From NCBI RefSeq assembly GCF_014647635.1, contig NZ_BMPO01000007.1:245650-309649 (forward strand): a stretch of DNA of 64,000 bases, in the 5' to 3' direction. This DNA comes from Pseudomonas matsuisoli. Its GTDB lineage: Bacteria > Pseudomonadota > Gammaproteobacteria > Pseudomonadales > Pseudomonadaceae. Below, one piece after another: positions 30,119 to 39,357 of the stretch (positions are counted from its first letter, which is position 1; each line of letters starts with the position of its first letter). The notes beneath the pieces are model-generated. The model saw only the letters and a list, made by a program, of their open reading frames with translations. It did no database searches and had not been told where the DNA came from. The position numbers and the translations under genes are program-made.

Positions 30119-31345
30119 TCATACGGCAGGCACGGGCTGGGCCGGACGCAGCGAATACGTCTTCAATTGATCCGCGAACTCCGTAAGCGCTTTGATACCG
30201 CTCGCCTCGGCTTCCTGTATCCATTCTTTGATTGCGGCCAGCATCTCATGCCCATTGCTGCTGGTCTTCGCCCAGATGGCCTGCAACGCGAGACGCTTTT
30301 CGTAGACGGTTTTCAGGGCCTGACTGTGGTCGAGCATCGCCTGCAAATGGGTATGGTGCTTATCCTGTAGCAAGCTCGTTTCCCGCGACAGCAGGAGCTT
30401 CGCCCGACGGAACAGATGCTGCGCCGACTTATCCGCCAGGGAGAGCTCCTGCTTCACCTGTGGGGCGATGACCAATTTCCGGTACTGCGCCATGATTTGG
30501 AACCGATTGTTCAGGATGGCCATGGCCGTATCCATATCAAGCTGCGCCTTGCCCTGGATGCGGTGTGCGATGGGCGCTACGCGTTGAACCTTGGCCAGAC
30601 GAAGCAAGCAGAACAGGCGTATCCACGCCCAGCCGATGTCGAACTCCCACTTACGCACGGAGAGCTTCGCCGAATTCGGATAGGTGTGGTGATTGTTGTG
30701 CAGCTCTTCGCCACCGATGATGATGCCCCAGGGAACCAAATTGGTCGCCGCATCCCGGCACTCAAAGTTACGGTAGCCAATGGCATGGCCAAGACCGTTC
30801 ACCACGCCGGCAGCCCAGAAGGGAATCCAGACCATCTGCACTGCCCACACCGTCAGGCCAAGCGCACCGAACAATGCCACGTCGATGGCCAGCATGAGCA
30901 CGATGCCTACATTTGGCCAGCGGCTATAGACCTTCCGCTCGATCCAGTCATCCGGGCAGTTCTTGCCGTAGATACGCAGTGTGTCCTCGTTCTTGGCCTC
31001 GGCCTTGTACAGTTCGGCGCCTTTGCGCACAACCGTTGTGAGCCCTTTGATGACAGGGCTGTGGGGATCGTCTTCGGTTTCGCATTTGGCATGGTGCTTA
31101 CGGTGAATGGCCGTCCACTCCCGCGTGTTCATCGCGGTCGTCAGCCATAACCAGAAGCGAAAGAAATGCTTGAGCGCAGGGTGTAGATCGAGCGAACGAT
31201 GCGCCGAATACCGATGCAGATAGACCGTCACGCTGACGATGGTGATATGCGTCATCACTAACGTGACGCCAATCAACTGCCATACGGACAGATCGAGAAA
31301 ACCGTTGTACCACATGTGCGGGATGACCCTCGGTGGTTGGAACAT
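30119..31345 (-). CDS. desA: Acyl-lipid desaturase DesA type
   Basis: A 408-residue membrane desaturase with the three histidine boxes of the family: HRYSAH near residue 45, HRKHH near 85 and HNNHH near 225 (EELHNNHHTYPNSA). About four membrane helices flank them. In P. aeruginosa DesA adds a 9-position double bond to acyl chains of phospholipids. An internal ATG at 31315 (MWYNGFLDLS) is a likely alternative start, as the family often begins there. The gene is divergent from argH. Confidence 0.9.
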   Translation of the reverse strand: MFQPPRVIPHMWYNGFLDLSVWQLIGVTLVMTHITIVSVTVYLHRYSAHRSLDLHPALKHFFRFWLWLTTAMNTREWTAIHRKHHAKCETEDDPHSPVIKGLTTVVRKGAELYKAEAKNEDTLRIYGKNCPDDWIERKVYSRWPNVGIVLMLAIDVALFGALGLTVWAVQMVWIPFWAAGVVNGLGHAIGYRNFECRDAATNLVPWGIIIGGEELHNNHHTYPNSAKLSVRKWEFDIGWAWIRLFCLLRLAKVQRVAPIAHRIQGKAQLDMDTAMAILNNRFQIMAQYRKLVIAPQVKQELSLADKSAQHLFRRAKLLLSRETSLLQDKHHTHLQAMLDHSQALKTVYEKRLALQAIWAKTSSNGHEMLAAIKEWIQEAEASGIKALTEFADQLKTYSLRPAQPVPAV

Positions 31346-31684
31346 GGCCTGAAAACAGGCTGTCCGGCATTATCACCAACGCCTCGCGGAAAACCATCCC
31401 GGGTTACCGATGAGATTGTTTCGGGCGTTGTATCCGCACATACGCATCTGCTTTCGCGACGTCCCGGCAACCTCGTCGACCCACCGCAATGCGCCGCCTC
31501 ACCGTATCCGTTGCATTGGTAGCGCGCCGACCTCCATGCCGATAGCCGACTTGGCGCTCGTTTCAGTTTCCGACGAGCTGCATGACAGCTGCCATCCTTA
31601 TCCAGCCTTCGGTACCACGGCTTGCCTATCCGGGGTCTGCTATCATTTCGCTCTTTTCGTCTGACACAGCAAGAGCCGTCTTTC
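31346..31684. other. Intergenic region between desA and argH
   Basis: These 339 bases separate divergent desA and argH starts and hold no recognised gene. The only promoter-like feature is a TATCAT hexamer at 31641-31646, 39 bases upstream of the argH ATG, without a clear -35. In P. aeruginosa argH faces algZ instead, so a rearrangement junction probably lies here. Confidence 0.4.
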
Positions 31685-33079
31685 ATGAGCACCGACAAGA
31701 CCAATCAGTCCTGGGGAGGCCGCTTCAGCGAGCCCGTCGACGCCTTCGTCGCCCGTTTCACCGCCTCGGTCGATTTCGACAAGCGCCTGTATCGCCACGA
31801 CATCATGGGCTCGATGGCGCACGCCAGCATGCTGGCCGACGTCGGTGTTCTGACCGCGCAGGAGCGCGACGCCATCCATGAAGGCCTGCGTGACATTCAG
31901 TCCGAGATCGAAGCAGGCCAATTCGATTGGCGGGTCGATCTAGAAGACGTGCACATGAACATCGAGGCGCGCCTCACCGATCGCATCGGCGTTACGGGCA
32001 AGAAGTTGCACACAGGACGCAGCCGTAATGACCAGGTCGCGACGGACATTCGACTGTGGCTGCGCGACGAAATCGACGTCATCCTGGCAGAGATCACTCG
32101 CCTGCAAGAGGGCTTGCTCGGTCTTGCCGACGCACACGCCGACACGATCATGCCCGGATTTACGCACCTGCAGACCGCACAACCCGTGACATTTGGCCAC
32201 CACTTGCTGGCTTGGTTCGAGATGCTTTCACGCGACCATGAGCGCCTGGTGGATTGCCGTAAGCGCACCAATCGCATGCCGCTCGGCTCCGCAGCGCTGG
32301 CAGGCACTACCTACCCGATCGACCGAGAAATCACCTGCCGCCTACTGGGTTTCGAGGCCATCGGCGGCAATTCATTGGATAGCGTGTCCGACCGCGACTT
32401 CGCGATCGAATTCTGCGCCGCTGCGTCGGTCGCCATGATGCACCTGTCGCGGTTTTCCGAGGAGTTGGTGCTCTGGACCAGCGCGCAATTTCAATTCATC
32501 GACCTGCCCGACCGTTTCTGCACGGGGAGTTCGATCATGCCGCAAAAGAAAAACCCGGACGTTCCCGAGTTGGTTCGTGGCAAATCCGGTCGTGTATTCG
32601 GCGCGCTCACTGGGCTTTTGACGCTGATGAAGGGCCAGCCGCTGGCGTACAACAAGGACAACCAGGAAGACAAGGAACCGCTGTTCGATGCAGCCGATAC
32701 CTTGCGCGATTCCCTACGCGCCTTCGCCGACATGGTGCCGGCGATCAAGCCCAAGCAGGCCATCATGCGGGAAGCAGCGTTGCGCGGCTTTTCGACGGCC
32801 ACGGACCTCGCCGACTACCTCGTACGCAAGGGTTTGCCCTTCCGCGATTGCCACGAAATCGTCGGGCACGCGGTGAAATACGGCGTGGACTCAGGCAAGG
32901 ACCTTGCCGAAATGAGCCTGGACGAACTGCGCCAGTTCAGCGACCAGATCGAGCAGGATGTCTTCGCCGTGCTGACCCTCGAAGGCTCGGTCAATGCTCG
33001 CGACCATATTGGCGGTACCGCACCGAATCAGGTTCGTGCAGCCGTCGCGCGCGGCCGTGCGTTGATCGCCAACCGCTGA
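31685..33079 (+). CDS. argH: Argininosuccinate lyase ArgH
   Basis: A 464-residue lyase that splits argininosuccinate into arginine and fumarate, the last step of arginine synthesis. The fumarase/aspartase-family signature [12 protein letters not shown] is intact, as is [13 protein letters not shown] near residue 105. I chose the ATG at 31685 because [17 protein letters not shown] is the family start; the frame upstream to 31622 is noise. Arginine can feed agmatine and the polyamine genes nearby, but there is no operon link. Confidence 0.97.
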   Translation: MSTDKTNQSWGGRFSEPVDAFVARFTASVDFDKRLYRHDIMGSMAHASMLADVGVLTAQERDAIHEGLRDIQSEIEAGQFDWRVDLEDVHMNIEARLTDRIGVTGKKLHTGRSRNDQVATDIRLWLRDEIDVILAEITRLQEGLLGLADAHADTIMPGFTHLQTAQPVTFGHHLLAWFEMLSRDHERLVDCRKRTNRMPLGSAALAGTTYPIDREITCRLLGFEAIGGNSLDSVSDRDFAIEFCAAASVAMMHLSRFSEELVLWTSAQFQFIDLPDRFCTGSSIMPQKKNPDVPELVRGKSGRVFGALTGLLTLMKGQPLAYNKDNQEDKEPLFDAADTLRDSLRAFADMVPAIKPKQAIMREAALRGFSTATDLADYLVRKGLPFRDCHEIVGHAVKYGVDSGKDLAEMSLDELRQFSDQIEQDVFAVLTLEGSVNARDHIGGTAPNQVRAAVARGRALIANR

Positions 33080-33092
33080 TCTCTCGCGAGAA

Positions 33093-33120
33093 AGCCGGCC
33101 TTCCGATAATGGGGCCGGCT
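33093..33120 (+). terminator. Weak terminator-like hairpin after argH
   Basis: AGCCGGCC (33093-33100) pairs with GGCCGGCT (33113-33120) around a 12-base loop, 13 bases after the argH stop. The following CGCATTT is a poor T-run. Confidence 0.45.
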
Positions 33121-33171
33121 CGCATTTACGCCTCGATCCCGCCTTTCCAACCCGCTTCAAGAAGCTATTCG

Positions 33172-33648
33172 ATGTCATTCAAAATCAGACCTGCGACCCA
33201 TGAGGATGCCACCCTCATCCTGCGCTTCATCACGGAACTTGCTATCTATGAAAAGGCCGAGCATGAAGTAAAGACGGATGCCGAAGGCATACGCCGCAGT
33301 CTGTTCGCGCCGGAAAGCACCGCCTATGCGCTGATTGCCGAAGACGACGGCCAGCCGGTCGGGTTTGCGGTGTATTTCTTCAACTATTCCACCTGGCTCG
33401 GCTGCAACGGCCTGTATTTGGAGGACCTTTACGTCAGTCCGGCTACGCGAGGGAAGGGCTTTGGCAAGGCGCTACTCAAATACCTTGCGCGTATCGCGGT
33501 AAGCAAAGGCTGCGGACGGATGGAGTGGTCGGTGCTCGACTGGAATACCCCGGCGATCGACTTTTACCGTGCAGTGGGCGCGAAACCGCAGGATGAATGG
33601 ACCACGTTCCGACTCACGGGAGATGCATTGATAGCGGCGGCGGAGTAA
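33172..33648 (+). CDS. GNAT-family N-acetyltransferase
   Basis: A 158-residue acetyltransferase. The start MSFKIRPATHEDATLILRFI is typical, and acetyl-CoA binding is shown by LYVSPATRGKGFGKALLKYL (the R/Q-x-x-G-x-G/A loop). WSVLDWNTPAIDFYRAVGA is the C-terminal part found in diamine/spermidine acetyltransferase-like GNAT proteins. A polyamine substrate is thus possible but unproven. The ATG at 33172 is preferred to an open frame reaching back into argH. Confidence 0.85.
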   Translation: MSFKIRPATHEDATLILRFITELAIYEKAEHEVKTDAEGIRRSLFAPESTAYALIAEDDGQPVGFAVYFFNYSTWLGCNGLYLEDLYVSPATRGKGFGKALLKYLARIAVSKGCGRMEWSVLDWNTPAIDFYRAVGAKPQDEWTTFRLTGDALIAAAE

Positions 33649-33716
33649 ATCAGCACCGCACCGCGCGCAGGGCTGGTGACTACGATGAGAAGCACGCCCA
33701 GGTAACGGCTTCTTTT

Positions 33717-34688
33717 TCAGAGCCAACCTTTAAATCTGAACAGCGCCATGGATAGCGCCGCAGACAGCACCATCAGCCCAAGCGCCAGTGGGTATCCGTA
33801 CACCCAATCCAGCTCGGGCATGTCCTTGAAGTTCATGCCGTACACGGTGCCGACCAGTGTTGGTGGCAGGAAGATGACGGCCGCAATCGAAAACACCTTG
33901 ATGATGCTGTTCTGCTCGATGTTGATGAGCCCAAGCGTGACGTCGAGCAAAAACGATATCTCGTTCGACATACGCGCCTGATACCCGGTCAACACGCGCA
34001 GGTCGCGCTCCACCGCCTTGATGCCCGCGCGCGCTGGCTCCGCCAGCCAGCTTTTCTTGCCTAGTCGGGTAAAGCTGATCAGCCGCCCAAAGGTCAGCAT
34101 GCTCTCACTGAACATCGACAAGAGCGCATTGTGTCGCCCCAGGTGCTTGATCACCCGTTGCAAGTCTGCCTTTTCCTCCTCACCGCCTGGCTCGTTGAAA
34201 ATTCGCGCAGAGAGCCGAGTCAGCTGGTTTTGCATGTCCTCGAGCGTATCGGCGATGCGGTCGACGAACGCATCGACGAGCGACGCGAAGATCGCATCGG
34301 CCGTGCGATGCCGCTCTGGCTGCCGGGCAGCCTTCGCCAGAAGCCCCCGCATGGCGGTCATTTCTGCGTAACGCACCGTCACCAGGCGATCCTGCCCGAT
34401 GACGAAGAACACCTCCTCGCTCGCCGGCTTGCCACTGCTGATACCGCTGATGACCGTAGGGGTTAGGTACAGCGTGCCGTTGTCTTCGTAGAAACGGGAG
34501 GAATCCTCGATCTCGCCCATCTCTTCCCGGGTAGGAATATTCACCCCAAGCGCGGACTCGACGAAGCGCTCTTCCTCGACGCTCGGGCGCAACAGGTCGA
34601 TCCATAGCACCCCATCGGGTATGACAGAAAGGCTCTCGGCTTCGTGGGATTCCAATAGGCCGTCATGCAAGGCGTAATAAGTGATCAT
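33717..34688 (-). CDS. corA: CorA-family magnesium/cobalt transporter
   Basis: A 323-residue channel protein. The large N-terminal cytoplasmic domain ends in a long helix, then two C-terminal membrane helices (about residues 265-285 and 297-316). The selectivity motif GMN is present in VYGMNFKDMPELDW. It imports Mg2+ and can pass Co2+ or Ni2+. Its start is ATG at 34688, and it is divergent from the small gene at 34788. Confidence 0.92.
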   Translation of the reverse strand: MITYYALHDGLLESHEAESLSVIPDGVLWIDLLRPSVEEERFVESALGVNIPTREEMGEIEDSSRFYEDNGTLYLTPTVISGISSGKPASEEVFFVIGQDRLVTVRYAEMTAMRGLLAKAARQPERHRTADAIFASLVDAFVDRIADTLEDMQNQLTRLSARIFNEPGGEEEKADLQRVIKHLGRHNALLSMFSESMLTFGRLISFTRLGKKSWLAEPARAGIKAVERDLRVLTGYQARMSNEISFLLDVTLGLINIEQNSIIKVFSIAAVIFLPPTLVGTVYGMNFKDMPELDWVYGYPLALGLMVLSAALSMALFRFKGWL

Positions 34689-34787
34689 GCGTTCGCGTCT
34701 TCCAGTCCGTTCGCGGCGCTATCGCCGTAATGTCTCAACAAGTTTCAGACCGGCGTGGCAGACTGTTTGCTCATAGGAGAGACAAGC

Positions 34788-35054
34788 ATGCATGAAAACG
34801 ATGATGAAGCCTTTGCGGAAGAACAGTTGGTACGGGCGATCGAAAACCAGCTCGAAAGTGGCGAGCCGGCAGCGACGCAAGCCGTCTATAACAAGCTGAC
34901 GCTGGTGGGGTACGAGCGCGAGGAGATCATTCGCCTGATGGCACTCGTCTTGGCTTGGGAGATACGCGACATGCTGGCGGGAGATCGTGGTTTCGATGTC
35001 GAACGTTACGAAGCGGCGCTGCGGGCGCTGCCCGAATTACCCGAAGAGGATTGA
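34788..35054 (+). CDS. Small conserved acidic protein of unknown function
   Basis: An 88-residue acidic protein (MHENDDEAFAEEQLVRAIEN) with a predicted all-helical body ending in acidic LPELPEED. No known domain was recognised. AGGAGA lies 8 bases before the ATG at 34788, which makes that start better than the upstream ATG at 34755. A small gene in the same position precedes rnk in P. aeruginosa. It converges on rnk. Confidence 0.75.
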   Translation: MHENDDEAFAEEQLVRAIENQLESGEPAATQAVYNKLTLVGYEREEIIRLMALVLAWEIRDMLAGDRGFDVERYEAALRALPELPEED

Positions 35055-35080
35055 GCGCATCCCTGCGCCCACGAATCGAC

Positions 35081-35488
35081 TCAGCCGGCGCGCGCCGCAT
35101 CGGCTTCCGGCTGATATTCGATATCCAACAGGGTGAGCTTGAGTTGCTTGCCATTGGGCGTCGGCCAATCGATGTGTTGACCGACCGATAGACCGAGGAG
35201 CGCACTCCCCATCGGGGCCAGGACCGACACGTTGCCTTCCTGCCGAGCATCCTGCGGATAAACCAGGGTGAGGTGATAGTCCTTGCCGGTGCCCTCCTCA
35301 CGGCAATGCACACGGGAATTCATCGTCACGACCTGGGACGAGATCTCTTCACGCGGGACGATTCGTGCACGCGCCAACTCGTCGTCGAGCGCCTCGGCGG
35401 CAGGGCCAAAGTCATCCAGGCTATCGAGCAGATGCTCCAGACGTTCTAGATCCTGATGGGTCACGGTGATGGCGGGTGCGGTAGTCAT
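35081..35488 (-). CDS. rnk: Rnk, nucleoside diphosphate kinase regulator
   Basis: A 135-residue protein of the Rnk/GreA-like family, which binds RNA polymerase near its secondary channel. The N-terminal helical part (ITVTHQDLERLEHLLDSL) leads to the GreA C-terminal fold (VVTMNSRVHCRE... VSVLAPMGSALLGLSVGQHIDW). I chose the ATG at 35488; the frame extends upstream to 35833, but MTTAPAITVTHQD matches the family start and AGGAGCG lies before it. Confidence 0.92.
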   Translation of the reverse strand: MTTAPAITVTHQDLERLEHLLDSLDDFGPAAEALDDELARARIVPREEISSQVVTMNSRVHCREEGTGKDYHLTLVYPQDARQEGNVSVLAPMGSALLGLSVGQHIDWPTPNGKQLKLTLLDIEYQPEADAARAG

Positions 35489-35754
35489 GGCGAGAACACG
35501 CTCCTTGGCGAAGAAAAAGCGAGACCTCGCCCGACGGAGCCCACACCCTGGCAAACAGGGGTGCCGGGTCAAAGGACGTCCGCAGGAAGCGAGGTCAATG
35601 CGTTTTACAGAGTGGTGATTGGCTCGAGGCCGATACCTGGACCGTAACACAGCACATTGAATTCGCAAGGCCGGATGACCGCTGGCAGGAACAGGGCAAT
35701 GCCCCGCAGGGCTTCCACCGTTCACCGCAAAACACCTCTTCCCAAGTGAACCTA

Positions 35755-35832
35755 TGTGGGAGCGGGCCATGCCCGCGATGACGTTTGCCCGTCCAATGCC
35801 CGGCACTCTCGCGGGCATGGCCCGCGCCCACA
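35755..35832. repeat. REP inverted pair (TGTGGGAGCGGGCCATGCCC family)
   Basis: TGTGGGAGCGGGCCATGCCC...GATG and, inverted, CGGGCATGGCCCGCGCCCACA, spanning 78 bases. It lies in the gap between rnk and cyaY, 39 bases before the cyaY stop, and has the same inward order as 12325-12377. Confidence 0.8.
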
Positions 35833-35871
35833 ATTAGAAACGATCTGCGGCCAATCGACCCTGCGCCCTGA

Positions 35872-36204
35872 TTAAACGCCAGGGAATTCCAGGTCCGCAC
35901 CGCCCTGCTCGAGTGTCGCCCGATTGAGCAACGCGCCAAGCGGCTCGTCCGCGCCCTGGCATATCCACAGTCCGGCGGCCTCGTCATAGTCGAAATGAAA
36001 ACCACCGGAGCGTGCCGCCACCCAAAGCTGCCGCAACGCGGGCTGCCGACTAAGGATGAGTTGGCTACGGTTTTCAAAGCGGATCGTCAGCACGCCATCG
36101 GAATTTTCCAGGTCCACATCGAGATCACTGTCATCGAAGGCATCCTCTACGGCGCTCTGGGTCTCGTCGATCAGAGCATGAAAGCGTGCTTCGGTAAGGC
36201 TCAT
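35872..36204 (-). CDS. cyaY: CyaY, bacterial frataxin
   Basis: A 110-residue frataxin that binds iron and tunes iron-sulfur cluster assembly by IscS. The acidic first helix (EDAFDDSDLDVDLENSDGVL) and strand IRFENRSQLILSRQ, then QLWVAARSGGFHFDY, are typical. I chose the ATG at 36204 because MSLTEARFHALIDET is the family start. It is divergent from lptM-lysA. Confidence 0.95.
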   Translation of the reverse strand: MSLTEARFHALIDETQSAVEDAFDDSDLDVDLENSDGVLTIRFENRSQLILSRQPALRQLWVAARSGGFHFDYDEAAGLWICQGADEPLGALLNRATLEQGGADLEFPGV

Positions 36205-36355
36205 GGCATTCTCCATAACGTATGAAATTAGGCCGCCAGGATTGCTGGCGAACGCTCGGGCATCGGCCCTTGGCATGCTGCTAAACGGACCAGTGCCGGC
36301 TGTCTACGCGTGCACACTCGATGGGCCGGCATACGGCGCATGGGCCGCCCGTCAA

Positions 36356-36384
36356 TAGGCAAGGCGTTAGGCGCTCGGTATACT
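36356..36384 (+). promoter_or_regulatory. Candidate sigma-70 promoter of the lptM-lysA-dapF-xerC cluster
   Basis: TAGGCA (36356-36361), 17 bases, then TATACT (36379-36384). The -10 is strong and the -35 is 4 of 6 to consensus. It lies 35 bases before the lptM ATG and is the only good promoter candidate ahead of this cluster. Confidence 0.45.
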
Positions 36385-36418
36385 CCGGGCATTATTGCTT
36401 TCGACAAAGGATTCCCCC

Positions 36419-36553
36419 ATGAAGCGCGTGCTGCTTCCTTTCCTTGCCCTCGTCGTCCTTTGTGGCGCCCTCGCCGGCTGCGGCCAGAAGGGCCCATTGT
36501 ACCTGCCAGACGATGAAAAGGCCGGTAACAGCAAAGACCGGTTCGAACTGTAA
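36419..36553 (+). CDS. lptM: LptM (YifL/LppL) small lipoprotein
   Basis: A 44-residue lipoprotein, too short for many gene finders. The signal [19 protein letters not shown] is followed by the lipobox LAGC, with the lipidated Cys at residue 20, and the hallmark [11 protein letters not shown] directly behind it. In E. coli LptM helps LptD/LptE mature in the outer membrane. As in P. aeruginosa lppL, it lies just upstream of lysA: the stop is 13 bases before the lysA ATG, so they are almost certainly co-transcribed. Confidence 0.9.
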   Translation: MKRVLLPFLALVVLCGALAGCGQKGPLYLPDDEKAGNSKDRFEL

Positions 36554-36566
36554 CAAGGAGCGCGTC

Positions 36567-37814
36567 ATGGAAGCTTTCAACTACCGCGACGGTACGCTGT
36601 TCGCGGAAGGCGTGGCCTTGTCTGCAATCGCCGATCGTTTCGGGACCCCGACCTACGTCTACTCACGCCAGCACATCGAAGCACAGTATGCGAGCTATGC
36701 CGATGCCTTGCAGGGCGTGCCCCACCTGATCTGCTATGCAGTCAAAGCCAACTCGAACATCGGCGTGCTCAATGTGCTCGCAAGGCTGGGTGCCGGCTTC
36801 GACATCGTGTCGGCCGGGGAGCTAGAGCGTGTCATCGCGGCAGGCGGCGATCCCGCGAAAGTGGTGTTCTCCGGCGTTGGCAAATCGCGCGACGAGATGC
36901 GCCGCGCGCTCGAAGCCGGTGTGCACTGCTTCAATGTCGAGTCCACAGCCGAGCTCGAACGGCTGCAACTGGTGGCCGAGGAAATGGGCGTCAAGGCGCC
37001 CATCTCGCTGCGCGTGAACCCGGACGTAGACGCAGGCACCCACCCGTACATTTCCACCGGACTGAAAGAGAACAAGTTCGGCATCGATATCGCCAACGCC
37101 GAAAGCGTCTACGCGCACGCGTCGAGCCTGGCGAACATCGAGGTGCTTGGCGTCGACTGCCACATCGGCTCGCAGTTGACCTCGCTGCCACCGTTCCTTG
37201 ACGCGCTCGATCGCCTGCTGAATCTCATCGATCGCCTTGCTGCGCGCGGCATCGTGATTCGCCATTTGGATCTGGGCGGCGGTCTAGGCGTTCGTTATCG
37301 CGACGAAACGCCCCCTTCCGCGGCCGAATACATCCAAGCCGTCCGGGCGCGCATCGAAGGACGCGGCTTGACCGTGATGTTCGAGCCGGGCCGCTATCTC
37401 GTCGCGAACGCCGGCGTTCTGCTGACCGGGGTCGAATACATCAAGCACACCGAGCACAAGCATTTCGCCATCGTCGATGCTGCCATGAACGACCTTATCC
37501 GCCCGGCCCTTTACCAGGCTTGGATGGATGTCGTGCCCGTTTCGCCACGCTTGGGCGAAGGCCAGCGCTACGACCTCGTCGGCCCGATTTGCGAAACCGG
37601 TGACTTCCTGGCCAAGGATCGCGAGCTGACCCTGGAAGAAGGCGACGTGCTTGCCATCCGTTCGGCTGGCGCTTACGGTTTCGTCATGAGTTCGAACTAC
37701 AACACCCGGGGACGGGCTGCAGAAGTCATGGTGGACGGCGAGCAAGCTTTCGAAATTCGCCGCCGTGAAACGGCCGAGGAATTGTACGCAGGCGAGAGCC
37801 TGTTGCCGGCCTGA
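36567..37814 (+). CDS. lysA: Diaminopimelate decarboxylase LysA
   Basis: A 415-residue PLP enzyme that turns meso-diaminopimelate into lysine. The PLP lysine is in ICYAVKANSN near residue 60, with the HIGSQ and CETGD blocks intact. The start at 36567 has AAGGAG just upstream; frames from earlier ATGs overlap lptM and are rejected. dapF follows after 9 bases, grouping the last two steps of lysine synthesis. Confidence 0.97.
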   Translation: MEAFNYRDGTLFAEGVALSAIADRFGTPTYVYSRQHIEAQYASYADALQGVPHLICYAVKANSNIGVLNVLARLGAGFDIVSAGELERVIAAGGDPAKVVFSGVGKSRDEMRRALEAGVHCFNVESTAELERLQLVAEEMGVKAPISLRVNPDVDAGTHPYISTGLKENKFGIDIANAESVYAHASSLANIEVLGVDCHIGSQLTSLPPFLDALDRLLNLIDRLAARGIVIRHLDLGGGLGVRYRDETPPSAAEYIQAVRARIEGRGLTVMFEPGRYLVANAGVLLTGVEYIKHTEHKHFAIVDAAMNDLIRPALYQAWMDVVPVSPRLGEGQRYDLVGPICETGDFLAKDRELTLEEGDVLAIRSAGAYGFVMSSNYNTRGRAAEVMVDGEQAFEIRRRETAEELYAGESLLPA

Positions 37815-37823
37815 GGTCAAACC

Positions 37824-38654
37824 ATGCTATTGCGCTTTACCAAAATGCACGGGCTGGGCAACGACTTCATGGTCATCGACCTTGTTAGCCAGCACGCGCA
37901 CATCCAGGCTAAACATGCACGGCAGTGGGGCGATCGCAACACAGGCATCGGCTTCGACCAGCTCCTGATCGTCGAAGCGCCCAGCAATCCCGACGTGGAT
38001 TTCCGCTACCGCATCTTCAATGCCGACGGCTCGGAAGTGGAGCAGTGCGGCAATGGTGCGCGCTGCTTCGCACGCTTCGTGCTGGATAAGCGTCTTACCG
38101 CCAAGCGCGTCATTCGCGTGGAAACCAAAGGCGGCATCATCGAGCTCAATGTACGCAATGACGGGCAGATAACGGTCGATATGGGGCCGCCACGCTTCAC
38201 ACCCGAAGAGATTCCGTTCAACGCGGCTGAACAAGCGCCACTTTACGAAATCGATGTCGAAGGCCAGGCGGTGAAATTATCGGCGTTGTCGATGGGCAAT
38301 CCCCATGCGGTCATTCGTGTCGACGATGCCGAACATGCCCCCGTTCGGACGCTCGGGCCAAAAGTCGAGCACCACCCACGCTTCCCACAGCGCGTGAACG
38401 TCGGCTTTCTGCAAGTGCTCGATCGTCGCCAGGGTCGGCTGCGCGTTTGGGAACGCGGCGCTGGGGAAACACAAGCCTGTGGTACCGGTGCGTGCGCCGC
38501 GGCCGTGACGGCAATTTCGCACGGCTGGATGGATTCTCCCGTCCAGCTGGAACTCAACGGCGGGCGCCTCACCATTGAATGGGCCGGCCCTGGCACTCCC
38601 GTCATGATGACGGGCCCTGCCGCCCGCGTGTTCGAAGGGCAAATCCGCTTATGA
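37824..38654 (+). CDS. dapF: Diaminopimelate epimerase DapF
   Basis: A 276-residue epimerase converting LL- to meso-diaminopimelate. Both catalytic cysteines are present: C75 in [11 protein letters not shown], and a second in [12 protein letters not shown] near residue 219. The start [19 protein letters not shown] is standard. Its TGA overlaps the DUF484 ATG by 4 bases. Confidence 0.97.
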   Translation: MLLRFTKMHGLGNDFMVIDLVSQHAHIQAKHARQWGDRNTGIGFDQLLIVEAPSNPDVDFRYRIFNADGSEVEQCGNGARCFARFVLDKRLTAKRVIRVETKGGIIELNVRNDGQITVDMGPPRFTPEEIPFNAAEQAPLYEIDVEGQAVKLSALSMGNPHAVIRVDDAEHAPVRTLGPKVEHHPRFPQRVNVGFLQVLDRRQGRLRVWERGAGETQACGTGACAAAVTAISHGWMDSPVQLELNGGRLTIEWAGPGTPVMMTGPAARVFEGQIRL

Positions 38655-39334
38655 CCGATACATCGATCCCAACTGCGCTGGATGCCGCCACTGTGGCCGA
38701 GTACCTGCGCCAGCATCCGGAATTCTTCGTCGATCAGGACGAGTTGATCCCGGAACTGCGCATCCCGCACCAACGCGGTACCTCGGTTTCGTTGGTCGAA
38801 CGCCAGGTCAAGCTGCTGCGCGAGCGTAATATCGAAATGCGCCATCGGCTCACGGAACTGATGGACGTGGCACGTGACAACGACCGTCTGTTCGAGAAAA
38901 CCCGTCGACTGGTGCTCGATCTGCTCGATGCCGGCTCGATCGAGGAAGTCGTCAGCGCCGTCGAGGACAACCTTCGCCACGAGTTCAAGGTGCCCTTCGT
39001 CAGCTTCATCCTCTACAGCGAATCGCCAACGTCGGTGGGCCGCTCGGTTGCCCAGACCGAAGCCCAGCAAGCCATTGGCAACTTGCTCGCCAGCAGCAAG
39101 CCGATCTGCGGCGCGCTGCGCCCGCATGAGCTGGAATTCCTGTTCGGCGAGCAGGGCAAGCAAGTGGGATCGACGGCGCTCGTCACGCTCAAACAGCATG
39201 GGCTTATCGCGGTGGGCAGCAGCGATCCGCAGCATTACAAAAGCACCGTTGGGACGCTGTTCCTGAATTACATTGCCGAAGTGCTACTGCGGGTCCTACC
39301 CGGTTTTTCGACGCCCCTTCGCTCGGTACGCTGA
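38651..39334 (+). CDS. DUF484 family protein
   Basis: A 227-residue GAF-like protein always found between dapF and xerC in this lineage. The N-terminal [22 protein letters not shown] is the family signature, followed by a helical linker ([20 protein letters not shown]) and the GAF-like domain. Its ligand is unknown. It starts by ATGA overlap with dapF, and xerC follows after 23 bases. Confidence 0.93.
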   Translation: MTDTSIPTALDAATVAEYLRQHPEFFVDQDELIPELRIPHQRGTSVSLVERQVKLLRERNIEMRHRLTELMDVARDNDRLFEKTRRLVLDLLDAGSIEEVVSAVEDNLRHEFKVPFVSFILYSESPTSVGRSVAQTEAQQAIGNLLASSKPICGALRPHELEFLFGEQGKQVGSTALVTLKQHGLIAVGSSDPQHYKSTVGTLFLNYIAEVLLRVLPGFSTPLRSVR

Positions 39335-39357
39335 GCGCAATCAACAGGAGACGCCTC

